Positions 1 to 6,174 of a stretch of DNA of 14,875 nt are shown in pieces (position 1 is the stretch's first letter; every line of letters begins with the position of its first letter). The notes below the pieces were generated by a model. It searched no databases and was not told the origin of the DNA. It saw nothing but the letters and a program-made list of their open reading frames with translations. Both the position numbers and the translations under genes were made by a program. This DNA comes from Comamonadaceae bacterium (GTDB taxonomy: Bacteria; Pseudomonadota; Gammaproteobacteria; Burkholderiales; Burkholderiaceae_C): positions 1-14,875 of the forward strand of contig CANCCF010000091.1 in NCBI GenBank assembly GCA_947374485.1, given 5' to 3'.

Positions 1-1703
1 TGGTGGCGCTGACGCTGACACCGGCCTTGTGCGCTGTGCTGCTCAAGCCCAAGATGGAGCGCCGCAACACGTTCTTTGACTGGTTCAACCGCAGCTTCTT
101 CAAGCTCACCGGCCGCTATACCGCGGGCGTCGCATTCTTCCTGAAGCGCGGCATGCTGGGCATTGCCCTATTCATTGGCATGGGCGTGCTCACTGGCGTG
201 CTGTTCAAATTCGTGCCCAGCGCGCTGGTGCCCGACGAAGACCAGGGCTACTTCATTGGCGCCGTGATCCTGCCCGAAGGTTCCTCGCTGGAGCGTACCA
301 ACCAGGTGGTGAAAAAAGTGGAAGCCGCCATGTCCCCCAACAAGAACATCGACACGGTGTTCAGCCTGGTGGGCCTGAACTTCCTGGGCGGCGGCGGCCT
401 CAAGTCGTCGGCCGCCACCATGTTCTTTCCTTTGAAACCCTGGGCTGAGCGCACCCAGTCGGCCAAAGAGCTGGTGATGGAAACCTACATGAAAACCGGC
501 GGCATCAAGGAAGGTCTGCCGCTGGCCTTTGCACCCCCGGCCATCCAGGGCCTGGGCCAGACCGGCGGCTTTGAGTTTTATCTGCAAAACAAGGGCGACG
601 GGGGCGTACGCCGCCTGGCGCAGCTGCTGCCCGCGCTCTTGGCCGAGGCCAACAAGCAGCCCGAGCTGCAAGGCGTCAAAACCCTGTGGCAGGCCAGCTC
701 GCCTCAGCTGTATGTGAATGTGGACACCGAAAAAGCGCGCTCCATGGGTATTGCGCTGGCCGACATCTACAACACGCTCTCGGCCACCCTGGGCAGCTAT
801 TACGTCAACGACTTCAACAAGAGCGGGCGCATCTACCAGGTGCTGATGCAGGCCGAAGGCCAGTACCGCTCCAAGCCTGATGACATTGGCGCGCTCTACG
901 TGCGCAACAAGGCCGGCCAGATGATCCAGATCCGCTCGGTGGCCGAGGTGCAGTTCGTCACCGGTCCGGACTCGGTGCAGCACTTCAACGCGCTGCCCTC
1001 CATCCAGATCCTGGGCGACCCCAAGCCCGGCTACAGCTCGGGCCAGGCCATTGCCGCCATGGAACGCGCAGCAGCGGCCGTGCTGCCCGCCGATGTGGGT
1101 TACGACTGGGGTGGCACGGCCTTCCAGCAAAAGCGCAGCAGCGGCTCCAGCGGCATTGCGCTGGCCGCAGGCTTTGTGATGATCTTTTTGATTCTGGCCG
1201 CGCAGTATGAAAAGTGGTCGCTGCCCTTCTCGGTGCTGCTGGCCTTGCCTTTTGGCATCTTCGGCGCGCTGGTGGCGGTGTACCTGCGCCACTTCACCAA
1301 CGACGTGTACTTCCAGATCGGCCTGGTCACCTTGTTGGGTTTGTCGGCCAAGAACGCGATTCTGATCGTGGAGTTCGCCATGATGAAGGTGCATGAAGGC
1401 CTCTCGCCGGTGGCTGCTGCGTTGGAGGCTGCGCGCCTGCGTTTCCGCCCCATCCTGATGACCTCGCTGGCCTTTATTCTGGGCGTGGTGCCCCTGGCCT
1501 TCTCCAGCGGTGCCGGTGCGGCGGCGCGCCAATCGATTGGCACCGGCGTGCTCGGCGGCATGCTGGCAGCGACCTTCCTCGCGGTGTTTTTGGTGCCACT
1601 GTTTTTCAAGCTGGTGAACGACTGGCACTTCCGTTCTTCGCCCGAGGACTACACCCACCTGAACCAGCCCACCCACGGCGCAGGAGCCCACCATGCTGAA
1701 TAA
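1..1703 (+). CDS. RND efflux transporter, HAE1/AcrB type (3' half, 5' end outside window)
   Basis: Inner-membrane proton-driven drug/solvent antiporter of a tripartite efflux pump. The reading frame enters at nt 3 and gives 566 residues, about the last 55% of a roughly 1050-residue AcrB/MexB protein. The first visible codons (LTLTPALCAVLLKP) match the end of transmembrane helix 6 in AcrB, so the GTG at nt 3 is internal, not a start. The second periplasmic half follows (PDEDQG near residue 77). The C-terminal membrane helices contain GLSAKNAILIVEFA, with the proton-relay lysine (AcrB K940 equivalent) at residue 450, and RFRPILMTSLAFILG with the conserved arginine. The last 11 nt overlap the outer-membrane factor gene, as expected for one operon; the adaptor gene presumably lies upstream. 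Substrate cannot be inferred. Confidence 0.93.
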   Translation, partial: VALTLTPALCAVLLKPKMERRNTFFDWFNRSFFKLTGRYTAGVAFFLKRGMLGIALFIGMGVLTGVLFKFVPSALVPDEDQGYFIGAVILPEGSSLERTNQVVKKVEAAMSPNKNIDTVFSLVGLNFLGGGGLKSSAATMFFPLKPWAERTQSAKELVMETYMKTGGIKEGLPLAFAPPAIQGLGQTGGFEFYLQNKGDGGVRRLAQLLPALLAEANKQPELQGVKTLWQASSPQLYVNVDTEKARSMGIALADIYNTLSATLGSYYVNDFNKSGRIYQVLMQAEGQYRSKPDDIGALYVRNKAGQMIQIRSVAEVQFVTGPDSVQHFNALPSIQILGDPKPGYSSGQAIAAMERAAAAVLPADVGYDWGGTAFQQKRSSGSSGIALAAGFVMIFLILAAQYEKWSLPFSVLLALPFGIFGALVAVYLRHFTNDVYFQIGLVTLLGLSAKNAILIVEFAMMKVHEGLSPVAAALEAARLRFRPILMTSLAFILGVVPLAFSSGAGAAARQSIGTGVLGGMLAATFLAVFLVPLFFKLVNDWHFRSSPEDYTHLNQPTHGAGAHHAE

Positions 1704-3156
1704 GCCCTTGTTCAAATTTGCCCTCAGCGCCCTGGCGCTGGCCACGCTCTCCGCCTGCGGGCTGCTGGCGCCCCGCGACACGGCCTACAGCCGCCCGGCA
1801 CTCACCCTGCCCGCCGCGAATACCACCGACGCTGCCTCCACCGCCGCCACGGCGCAAAACCTGCGCAGCTGGTGGAAGGGCTTTGGCGACCCGGTGCTGG
1901 ACGCCCTGCTTGACGAGGCCACGCAGAACAACCAGGACCTGGCCCTGGCCGTGGCCCGGCTCGACGAAGCGCGTGCCTCGCTGGCGCAGACCAATTCGAG
2001 CCTCTACCCCACGGTGGACCTGAACGCGGGCGTGAGCCGCCGCCGTGCCAGCGAAAACGCGGCCAGCTTCAGCCCGGGTGCGCAAGCCATCTCGGAAGAC
2101 CGCCAACTGGGCCTGACCGCCAGCTACGAGTTCGACTTCTGGGGCCGCTACGCCCGCGCGGACGATGCCGCCCGCGCCCGCTTGCTGGCGCAGTCGGCGG
2201 CGCAAGGCAGTGTGCTCACCGCCCTGTATGCCAACGTAGCGCAGAGCTACTTTGCCCTGCGCGCGCTCGACACCCAGAGCACGCTGGCCGAGACCACGCT
2301 GGCCACGCGCCAGGACAACCTGCGCCTGCAAAAGCGCCGCTTTGAGGGCGGTGTGGTGGGCGAGCTGGACCTGCGTCAGGCCGAGGCCGAGGCCGCCAGC
2401 GTGCAGGCCACCCTGCAGCAGGTGCGCCAAAGCCGCGCCAATGCCGAGACCGCGCTGGCCGTGCTGCTGGGGCGCCAACCGGCTGACATCGTGCGCCCGG
2501 TGCTGGCGCGCGGCTCCGACCTGAGTGCCCTGTATGCGGCGCAACAGGTACCCGCCGGTCTTCAGTCTGACCTGCTGGCCGCGCGACCGGACATCGTGGC
2601 TGCCGAGCAGAACCTGATTGCCGCTAACGCCGACATCGGCCAGGCCCGCGCCGCCTACTTTCCCAGGCTCAGCCTCACGGCCAACGTGGGCCAGCAGTCC
2701 AAAGACCTGTCCACCCTGTTCGACCCGGCCTCGCTGTTCTGGAACCTGATTGGCAACCTCACGCAGCCCATCTTCCGCGCCGGTGCCATCGACGCCCTGG
2801 TGTCGGCCGCCAACGCGCGCCAGAAGCAGGCCCTGGCGCAGTACACGCAGACGGTGCAAAACGCCTTCAGGGACGTGCACGACGCCATGAACAACGTCGA
2901 GGCCAGCCGCCAGATTGCCGACACCACGGCCCAGCGCATCACCGCCCTGCAAAAAACCCTGCATCTGGCCGAACTGCGCTACCAGGCGGGCTATACCAGC
3001 CAGCTCGAAGTGCTGAGCGCGCAGCGCGACTTGCTGCAGGCGCAATCGGGCTTGATTGATGTGCAGCGCAACCAGCTAGCCGCGGTGGTCAGCCTCTACA
3101 AGGCGCTGGGTGGTGGCTGGGATGGCGCGCCTGCCAACGCCGTGGCAGCGCGCTAG
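1693..3156 (+). CDS. RND efflux outer-membrane factor lipoprotein, NodT/OprM family
   Basis: Outer-membrane channel of the tripartite pump, 487 residues, a normal length for the family. The N-terminus is a lipoprotein signal with lipobox L19-S-A-C22, so the mature protein should be acylated at Cys22. Two tandem OEP repeats follow, rich in Ala/Gln helices typical of the periplasmic barrel (for example YEFDFWGRYARADDAARAR and the second-repeat LRYQAGYTSQLEVL). ATG at 1693 overlaps the transporter stop by 11 nt, indicating translational coupling. The stop codon overlaps the fossil stop of the convergent barrel pseudogene. Its last 36 codons are repeated, diverged, at 5236-5346. The family call is secure; the substrate is not known. 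Confidence 0.93.
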   Translation: MLNKPLFKFALSALALATLSACGLLAPRDTAYSRPALTLPAANTTDAASTAATAQNLRSWWKGFGDPVLDALLDEATQNNQDLALAVARLDEARASLAQTNSSLYPTVDLNAGVSRRRASENAASFSPGAQAISEDRQLGLTASYEFDFWGRYARADDAARARLLAQSAAQGSVLTALYANVAQSYFALRALDTQSTLAETTLATRQDNLRLQKRRFEGGVVGELDLRQAEAEAASVQATLQQVRQSRANAETALAVLLGRQPADIVRPVLARGSDLSALYAAQQVPAGLQSDLLAARPDIVAAEQNLIAANADIGQARAAYFPRLSLTANVGQQSKDLSTLFDPASLFWNLIGNLTQPIFRAGAIDALVSAANARQKQALAQYTQTVQNAFRDVHDAMNNVEASRQIADTTAQRITALQKTLHLAELRYQAGYTSQLEVLSAQRDLLQAQSGLIDVQRNQLAAVVSLYKALGGGWDGAPANAVAAR

Positions 3157-3748
3157 AACATGTGCGGTAGCCCATGGCGAAGAAGTCTTCGCCATGGGCG
3201 CCATAGTTATTGAGCGTGTCATAGATCGCGCAGCGGTGGTGCAGGCGCATGCACACCTCCCAGGATTTATCCTGGGGTGGTGCGAAGGCCAGCTATGGGA
3301 CCAGGAAGTTCAGCCACTGGGCGCCCTGGCCACCGGTACCGTGCTACAGCGGGCTGCCCTAGGAGGTAAAAAACAGGCCCACGGGCCCCACCCGCAGGGC
3401 CCTCTGCAGGGTCTTGCTCCAGGGAATACCGCTCCAGCGCAGCACTGGCACCAGTGCCACCCCCTGCAAATTAGTCTGGCCCCACTGCTGGCCCAGCATG
3501 CCACCCAACTCCATGTCCAGAGGCAGCGAGTCTGAGCGCCACAGCGTCTTGCTGGCCGTGAGTGCCAGCAGGTACTGGTCCTTGAAACCGGCGCGCCCGT
3601 TGAGAAAGCCCGCAGGCTCGGTGTCGTAGTTCTGGCCGCCATACACTCCCAGTCTCCAGTTGTTTTCCTCGCACCGGGCGCTGGCTGGCAGCAGGACAGC
3701 CAGACAGAACAGGAACAGGGCTGCCAATACCGGGCTTTTGGCATGCAA
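3153..3748 (-). pseudogene. Decayed outer-membrane beta-barrel protein gene (paralogue of 5343-5939)
   Basis: Read on the minus strand, this aligns without gaps to the intact 198-residue barrel protein at 5343-5939. It begins at a non-ATG codon (TTG, 3748) where the intact copy has ATG, and encodes a hydrophobic signal followed by GVYGGQNYDTEPAGF and LTASKTLWRS. Three glutamate codons have become TAG: 3359-3361, 3344-3346 and 3293-3295. The frame otherwise holds through RLHHRCAIYDTLNNYGA and GEDFFAMGYR until a 1-nt deletion just before the end. The shifted frame would still stop at TAG 3153-3155, overlapping the stop of the convergent efflux gene. A coding role is unlikely unless amber codons are read through. 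It could be mistaken for a short truncated gene ending at 3359. Confidence 0.85.
3171..3198. repeat. Perfect 13-bp inverted repeat, possible transcript-end hairpin
   Basis: CCCATGGCGAAGA (3171-3183) and TCTTCGCCATGGG (3186-3198) are exact reverse complements separated by AG. The hairpin lies 15 nt after the efflux lipoprotein stop and could end or protect that transcript, although no U-run follows. It also encodes the conserved GEDFFA segment of the convergent barrel pseudogene, so protein conservation explains part of the symmetry. Confidence 0.5.
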
Positions 3749-3891
3749 GGCCTTTGCCTGAAAAGTGTCTGTGGCGGTTCGGGGCAACTTAGGAGACTGC
3801 ACCGGCAAGCTGCTTGCGAAAGACCATGCCCATGGGCCATGGGGACAAGCCTGCACAAGCTGCTCTGGCCCATGTGGCAGAAACGACGGAT
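3749..3891. other. Intergenic stretch with no recognised gene
   Basis: A 143-nt stretch between the barrel pseudogene and the small hypothetical gene. It contains a short palindrome, GCCCATGGGC at 3828-3837. The weak, gapped resemblance of CTTGCGAAA here to sequence near 6014 could be a last trace of the duplicated upstream region. I see no convincing gene or promoter. Confidence 0.4.
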
Positions 3892-4182
3892 CTAGATGGG
3901 TCCAAATTGAGTCGTATTGGCAATAATGAATGCGCAGTTCTTCGACCAACCATCTGGAACATCACACTCATACAACTTGGATCCTCGACAGATAGCACAC
4001 ACCAGCGCTCTGTATCGTCTCAAGTCATCCGGCGATGTTGCTACGGTGTGCGAGCGTTCATCGACAGCCTTTTCAATGACTGCCAGCAACCCGTTGTCGT
4101 CTACCTGGTTTGGATGACTCTTTCGGTGCTTTCCAATAGCCTCCGCCAAAATATCAGCTTCCTTGCGTTCCCAGTTTGTCAT
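3892..4182 (-). CDS. Small four-cysteine hypothetical protein
   Basis: I do not recognise this 96-residue protein. The ATG at 4182 is chosen because GGAGGG lies about 4 nt upstream on the minus strand; the frame stays open further upstream, but without a better start. The N-terminal half is polar and predicted helical (NWERKEADILAEAIGKHR, ending in GLLAVIEKAVDER). The C-terminal half holds C62-x2-C65-x7-C73-x9-C83, a spacing compatible with a small zinc-binding fold, including CAICRGSKLYEC. It lies in the less GC-rich insert between the two direct repeats, on the same strand as the XRE regulator at 4511-4753, with 328 nt between them. It may be a horizontally acquired cargo gene. It could also be a fragment of something longer. 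Confidence 0.55.
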   Translation of the reverse strand: MTNWERKEADILAEAIGKHRKSHPNQVDDNGLLAVIEKAVDERSHTVATSPDDLRRYRALVCAICRGSKLYECDVPDGWSKNCAFIIANTTQFGPI

Positions 4183-4289
4183 GACACCCTCCACCACGTA
4201 TAGCTTCGATAAGCGGAGGAACTGCTCAGGATTCACGCTTATCAAATGCACCGTCGGGGTCGGCATTGTTTTGGCTGGCCCCATAGCCA

Positions 4290-4470
4290 AGCACGAAAGC
4301 TACTTTCGCACTGGTACTAATATTTGCACAAAGTCTATTGGGCGACAAGCCCCTTGGTACCACACGCACATCCACAGAGTTTCGCATCAACGTCGGCATC
4401 AATAGCGATGGCACTTGGAACCACGAAGAAGGCACTGTCTTGCGCATTCCGAGCGCACACCCAAGCCCCT
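4290..4470 (+). pseudogene. Possible protein-coding remnant between the two minus-strand genes
   Basis: The plus-strand frame through 4338 reads GDKPLGTTRTSTEFRINV and continues with NSDGTWNHEEGTVLRIP, which looks like genuine protein sequence. Upstream it is open only to a TAG at 4284-4286. After about 4470 the translation becomes unconvincing and runs across the 3' end of the regulator gene. The pattern recalls the end of small cytosolic heme-binding/FABP-like beta-barrel proteins (TRTxxEFRxN, DGTWxxEE, TVLxIPG), but that is from memory and weak. No start codon with a good ribosome site is seen. This is the only content I can suggest for the 328-nt gap 4183-4510. Confidence 0.3.
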
Positions 4471-4510
4471 GGCAAAAGGTTGAGCAACAACCGTTCGGAT
4501 GGCGTTTTCC

Positions 4511-4753
4511 TCATGCGGTCATTTGCCCTCGCAGCAGGTCATGTAACTTCATATTAAGACTGGTGGAAAGTGCGGCAAGCACCGGTAGAGTGGGGTTGGC
4601 CGAGCCATTTTCTATTCGGGACAAGTAGGTACGGAAAATACCGCAACTTTCTGCCAATACATCTTGCGACATACCCATGAGTAGCCGACGCTCTTTGATA
4701 CGTGCACCAACAAACTTTGCAAAGGCCAAGTAGCCGCGCGTGCCTGTGTTCAT
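4511..4753 (-). CDS. Small XRE/Cro-CI family transcriptional regulator
   Basis: An 80-residue single-domain DNA-binding protein. Residues about 14-74 form a complete HTH_3 domain: GARIKERRLLMGMSQDVLAE (helices 1-2), SCGIFRTYLSRIENGSANPT (recognition helix and turn), then LPVLAALSTSLNMKLHDLL (helices 4-5). The ATG at 4753 is preferred because TTGGGGGA lies about 6 nt upstream on the minus strand. A longer in-frame extension to 4828 lacks such support and looks non-coding. It has no attached effector domain, and no toxin partner is recognisable nearby, although the four-cysteine protein at 3892-4182 is downstream on the same strand. It sits in the insert between the repeats, so regulation of a lost or neighbouring mobile cargo is possible. 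Confidence 0.75.
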   Translation of the reverse strand: MNTGTRGYLAFAKFVGARIKERRLLMGMSQDVLAESCGIFRTYLSRIENGSANPTLPVLAALSTSLNMKLHDLLRGQMTA

Positions 4754-4864
4754 TTGTAGTCCCCCAACGCCCTGAGCGATCTGAAGTTTCGAATGGATGA
4801 ACACTAATCTTAGGAAAAATTCTGGCACTTACAACCGCCTTGATTGCCGTGCGTGGTGTCCATA
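4754..4864. other. Intergenic stretch without recognised features
   Basis: A 111-nt stretch separating the start of the XRE gene from the end of the pirin fragment. It should contain the promoter of the regulator, but no convincing -10/-35 pair or operator palindrome stands out by eye. Confidence 0.3.
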
Positions 4865-5235
4865 TCAGGCATCTTGGAGTCCCTCGGGGTAATGAATTGA
4901 GTGGGCGTGGGCGCAGGAATGCTCTGGCGGCTCCAAGCGCCCATCGCCATGCCTGGCAAAACGGCCCTGGCTTTGCGGGTGCGCCGGGTCGGCGGCGCCC
5001 CAGGGCCAGTCGCCAAACTGGGTGCGCTGGTAGTCCCTGAAGTCCTGCTGGATCTCGGCTTGCCTGTGCATCACAAACGGGCCGTAGTGCGCCACCGGTT
5101 CGCCAATCGGGCGGCCTTGCAGCAGCAGCGCGGCCTCGCTGTCGCGGTTCACCAGTTCGATCGCCTGGTTGGCCGCCACTGCGATGGCTTGGGCCACATC
5201 GCCAATGCCCTCATGCCAGTACATGGTCAGCCGAG
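4865..5235 (-). pseudogene. Pirin-family protein, C-terminal fragment (headless)
   Basis: The minus-strand frame encodes the end of a pirin-family protein, a bicupin of about 230-300 residues. Visible are EAALLLQGRPIGEPVAHYGPF, then VMHRQAEIQQDFRDYQRTQF, then GDWPW and GRFARHGDGRLE, which fits the Pirin_C domain end and the Trp-rich tail of the proteobacterial subgroup. The N-terminal cupin with its metal ligands is missing. Homology stops next to 5235/5236, where the second direct repeat begins. An ATG at 5224 has no ribosome site and the frame upstream runs antisense through the repeat. This is therefore a truncated relic created by the same rearrangement that placed repeat copy B here. Pirins are redox or quercetinase-like proteins; no function is expected for the fragment. 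Confidence 0.75.
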
Positions 5236-5346
5236 TCGGGCTTGATAGATGTGCAGCGCAACCAGCTGGCCGCGGTGGTGAGCCTCTACAAGGCGCTGGG
5301 CGGCGGCTGGGATGCCTCAGCTGACAGCAGGGTGGCAGTGCGCTAA
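5236..5346 (+). pseudogene. 3' stub of a second RND efflux outer-membrane factor gene
   Basis: Thirty-six codons and a TAA, reading SGLIDVQRNQLAAVVSLYKA then LGGGWD, matching the C-terminus of the intact lipoprotein at 1693-3156 except in the last dozen residues (ASADSRVAVR here, GAPANAVAAR there). There is no start and no upstream domain. Its TAA (5344-5346) overlaps by two bases the TAG (5343-5345) of the convergent barrel gene, the same tail-to-tail arrangement as in copy A. It implies that a second efflux operon with the same downstream neighbour once existed. Confidence 0.85.
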
Positions 5347-5939
5347 AACTTGAGCCGGTAGCCAATGGCGAAGAAGTCTTCGCCATTCGCACCATAGTTG
5401 TTGAGTTTGTCGTAGATGGCGCACCGGTGGTGCAGGCGCATAAACACCTCCCAGGACTTTTCCTGGGGTGGTGCGAAGGCCAGCTCCAGGACCAGGAAGT
5501 TCAGCCACTGGGCGCCCTGGCCATCGGTGCCGCGCTCCAGCGGGCTGACCTCGGAGGTATAGGACAGGCCCAGCGGCCCCACGCGCAGGGCGGTTTGCAG
5601 GTAGTTGTTCCAGGGAAAGCCGCGCCAGCTCAGCACCGGCACCAGGCCCACTTCCTGCAGGCTGGCCTGGCCCCACTGCTGGCCCAGTATGCCGTCGAGC
5701 TCCACGCTCATGGGCAGCGACTCCGAGCGCCACAGCGTCTTGCTGGCCGTGAGCGCCAGCAAATACTGGCCTTGAAAGCCGGCACGGCCATTGACGAAGC
5801 CTGCCGGCTCCGTGTCGTAGTACTGGCCGCCATACACCCCCACGCTCCAGCCGCTGTCCTCGCACCAGGCGCGCAGGGGCAGCAGGGCCCATGCACAAAG
5901 TACCAGCGTTTGCTGCCAGCGGATGCGCATTGCTTGCAT
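5343..5939 (-). CDS. Outer-membrane beta-barrel protein, possibly PagL-like lipid A deacylase
   Basis: A 198-residue protein with a signal peptide (about residues 1-26) and alternating hydrophobic strands ending in a C-terminal Phe (AIGYRLKF), typical of an outer-membrane barrel. The ATG at 5939 is chosen because AAAGGTG precedes it by 6 nt. The layout recalls the PagL/acyloxyacyl-hydrolase family, which removes the 3-O acyl chain of lipid A: VELDGILG, LVPVLSWRGFPW, LRVGPLGLSYTS, then RLHHRCAIYDKLNNYGANGE. PagL uses His-x-Ser plus a Glu about 14 residues on; here I see H-R-C with Glu 16 residues on, so the nucleophile position would be Cys. Family assignment is an inference without a search; a non-catalytic barrel remains possible. 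The paralogue at 3153-3748 is dead. Confidence 0.75.
   Translation of the reverse strand: MQAMRIRWQQTLVLCAWALLPLRAWCEDSGWSVGVYGGQYYDTEPAGFVNGRAGFQGQYLLALTASKTLWRSESLPMSVELDGILGQQWGQASLQEVGLVPVLSWRGFPWNNYLQTALRVGPLGLSYTSEVSPLERGTDGQGAQWLNFLVLELAFAPPQEKSWEVFMRLHHRCAIYDKLNNYGANGEDFFAIGYRLKF
5364..5387. repeat. Perfect 11-bp inverted repeat inside the barrel gene 3' end
   Basis: AATGGCGAAGA (5364-5374) and TCTTCGCCATT (5377-5387) pair perfectly around AG. It is the counterpart of the hairpin at 3171-3198. The pair C-G in copy A is A-T here, so pairing is kept despite substitution on both sides. Confidence 0.45.
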
Positions 5940-6174
5940 GGCGACCACCTTTCGTTACGAAGCGGTGTGCGAACCTGTGTGAAAAATACAAAACCTGGGC
6001 GGGCCAGGGCTTGCGAAAAGTCAGCGGACACACCCTGTGGCGTGCAGGTCTGCCATCCGGCAAGGGAAAACCCCAGTGCAGCGCCTTATGCTGACTGGTA
6101 CGATGGCCCTACCAGCTGACCACTTGCCCTGTTTCTGAATCCGCCCTTCACCCCCATTTCGCTCACCCCTACGC
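5940..6174. promoter_or_regulatory. Divergent intergenic region of barrel gene and catabolic operon
   Basis: A 235-nt region that must carry the promoters of both the minus-strand barrel gene and the plus-strand GntR-led operon. An A/T-rich patch (5979-5992) lies upstream of the barrel gene. No confident -35/-10 pair can be assigned by eye for either direction. It contains the inverted repeat at 6095-6115. Confidence 0.5.
6095..6115. promoter_or_regulatory. Inverted repeat CTGGTA-N9-TACCAG, candidate GntR operator
   Basis: CTGGTA (6095-6100) and TACCAG (6110-6115) are exact reverse complements, ending 59 nt before the regulator ATG. Operators of FadR-subfamily GntR proteins typically carry TGGT...ACCA half-sites, so autoregulation is plausible. 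The 9-nt spacer is longer than the short spacer of classic FadR-type sites, which lowers confidence. Confidence 0.4.

Larger units (their letters stand above)
3046..3748. repeat. Diverged direct repeat, copy A (efflux-factor tail plus barrel pseudogene)
   Basis: This segment aligns with 5236-5939 at a constant offset of 2190 nt, rising to 2191 after a single 1-nt deletion near 3165. It covers the last 111 nt of the outer-membrane factor gene and the entire convergent beta-barrel gene. Similarity starts abruptly at TCGGGCTTGAT. It is high through the efflux tail and the body of the barrel gene and fades in the barrel signal-peptide region. The barrel translations differ at roughly a quarter of mature positions, so this is an old duplication or two related acquisitions, not a recent tandem copy. 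Confidence 0.85.
5236..5939. repeat. Diverged direct repeat, copy B (efflux-factor stub plus intact barrel gene)
   Basis: Partner of 3046-3748. It starts at the same TCGGGCTTGAT sequence inside the efflux outer-membrane factor coding region and ends around the barrel gene start. The left edge abuts the truncated pirin gene, so it marks a recombination or deletion junction. Loss is reciprocal to copy A: here the efflux gene is gone except for its tail, and the barrel gene is open. Confidence 0.85.

Noticed and set aside
168..1781. Long minus-strand open frame of 537 codons opposite the efflux transporter gene
   Set aside because: It is the antisense shadow of a GC-rich gene: composition is His/Gln/Gly/Arg-rich, no domain is visible, and the opposite strand encodes a clear AcrB-type protein.
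1606..3045. Long minus-strand open frame of 479 codons opposite the outer-membrane factor gene
   Set aside because: Low-complexity Gly/Gln/Arg-rich translation with no motifs; the plus strand encodes an unmistakable efflux lipoprotein.
3110..3535. Plus-strand frame of 141 codons over the barrel pseudogene, with a similar one at 5427-6119
   Set aside because: Both are antisense to the barrel genes; their mutual similarity only reflects the duplicated DNA.
3359..3949. A 196-residue minus-strand gene starting at 3949
   Set aside because: The first 67 residues have no counterpart in the intact paralogue and no signal-peptide logic. Homology begins at about 3748, and the end at 3359 is a nonsense mutation.
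3749..5235. A transposon or integron between the direct repeats
   Set aside because: No transposase, integrase, terminal inverted repeat or attC-like site was seen; the repeats are diverged gene segments rather than element ends.
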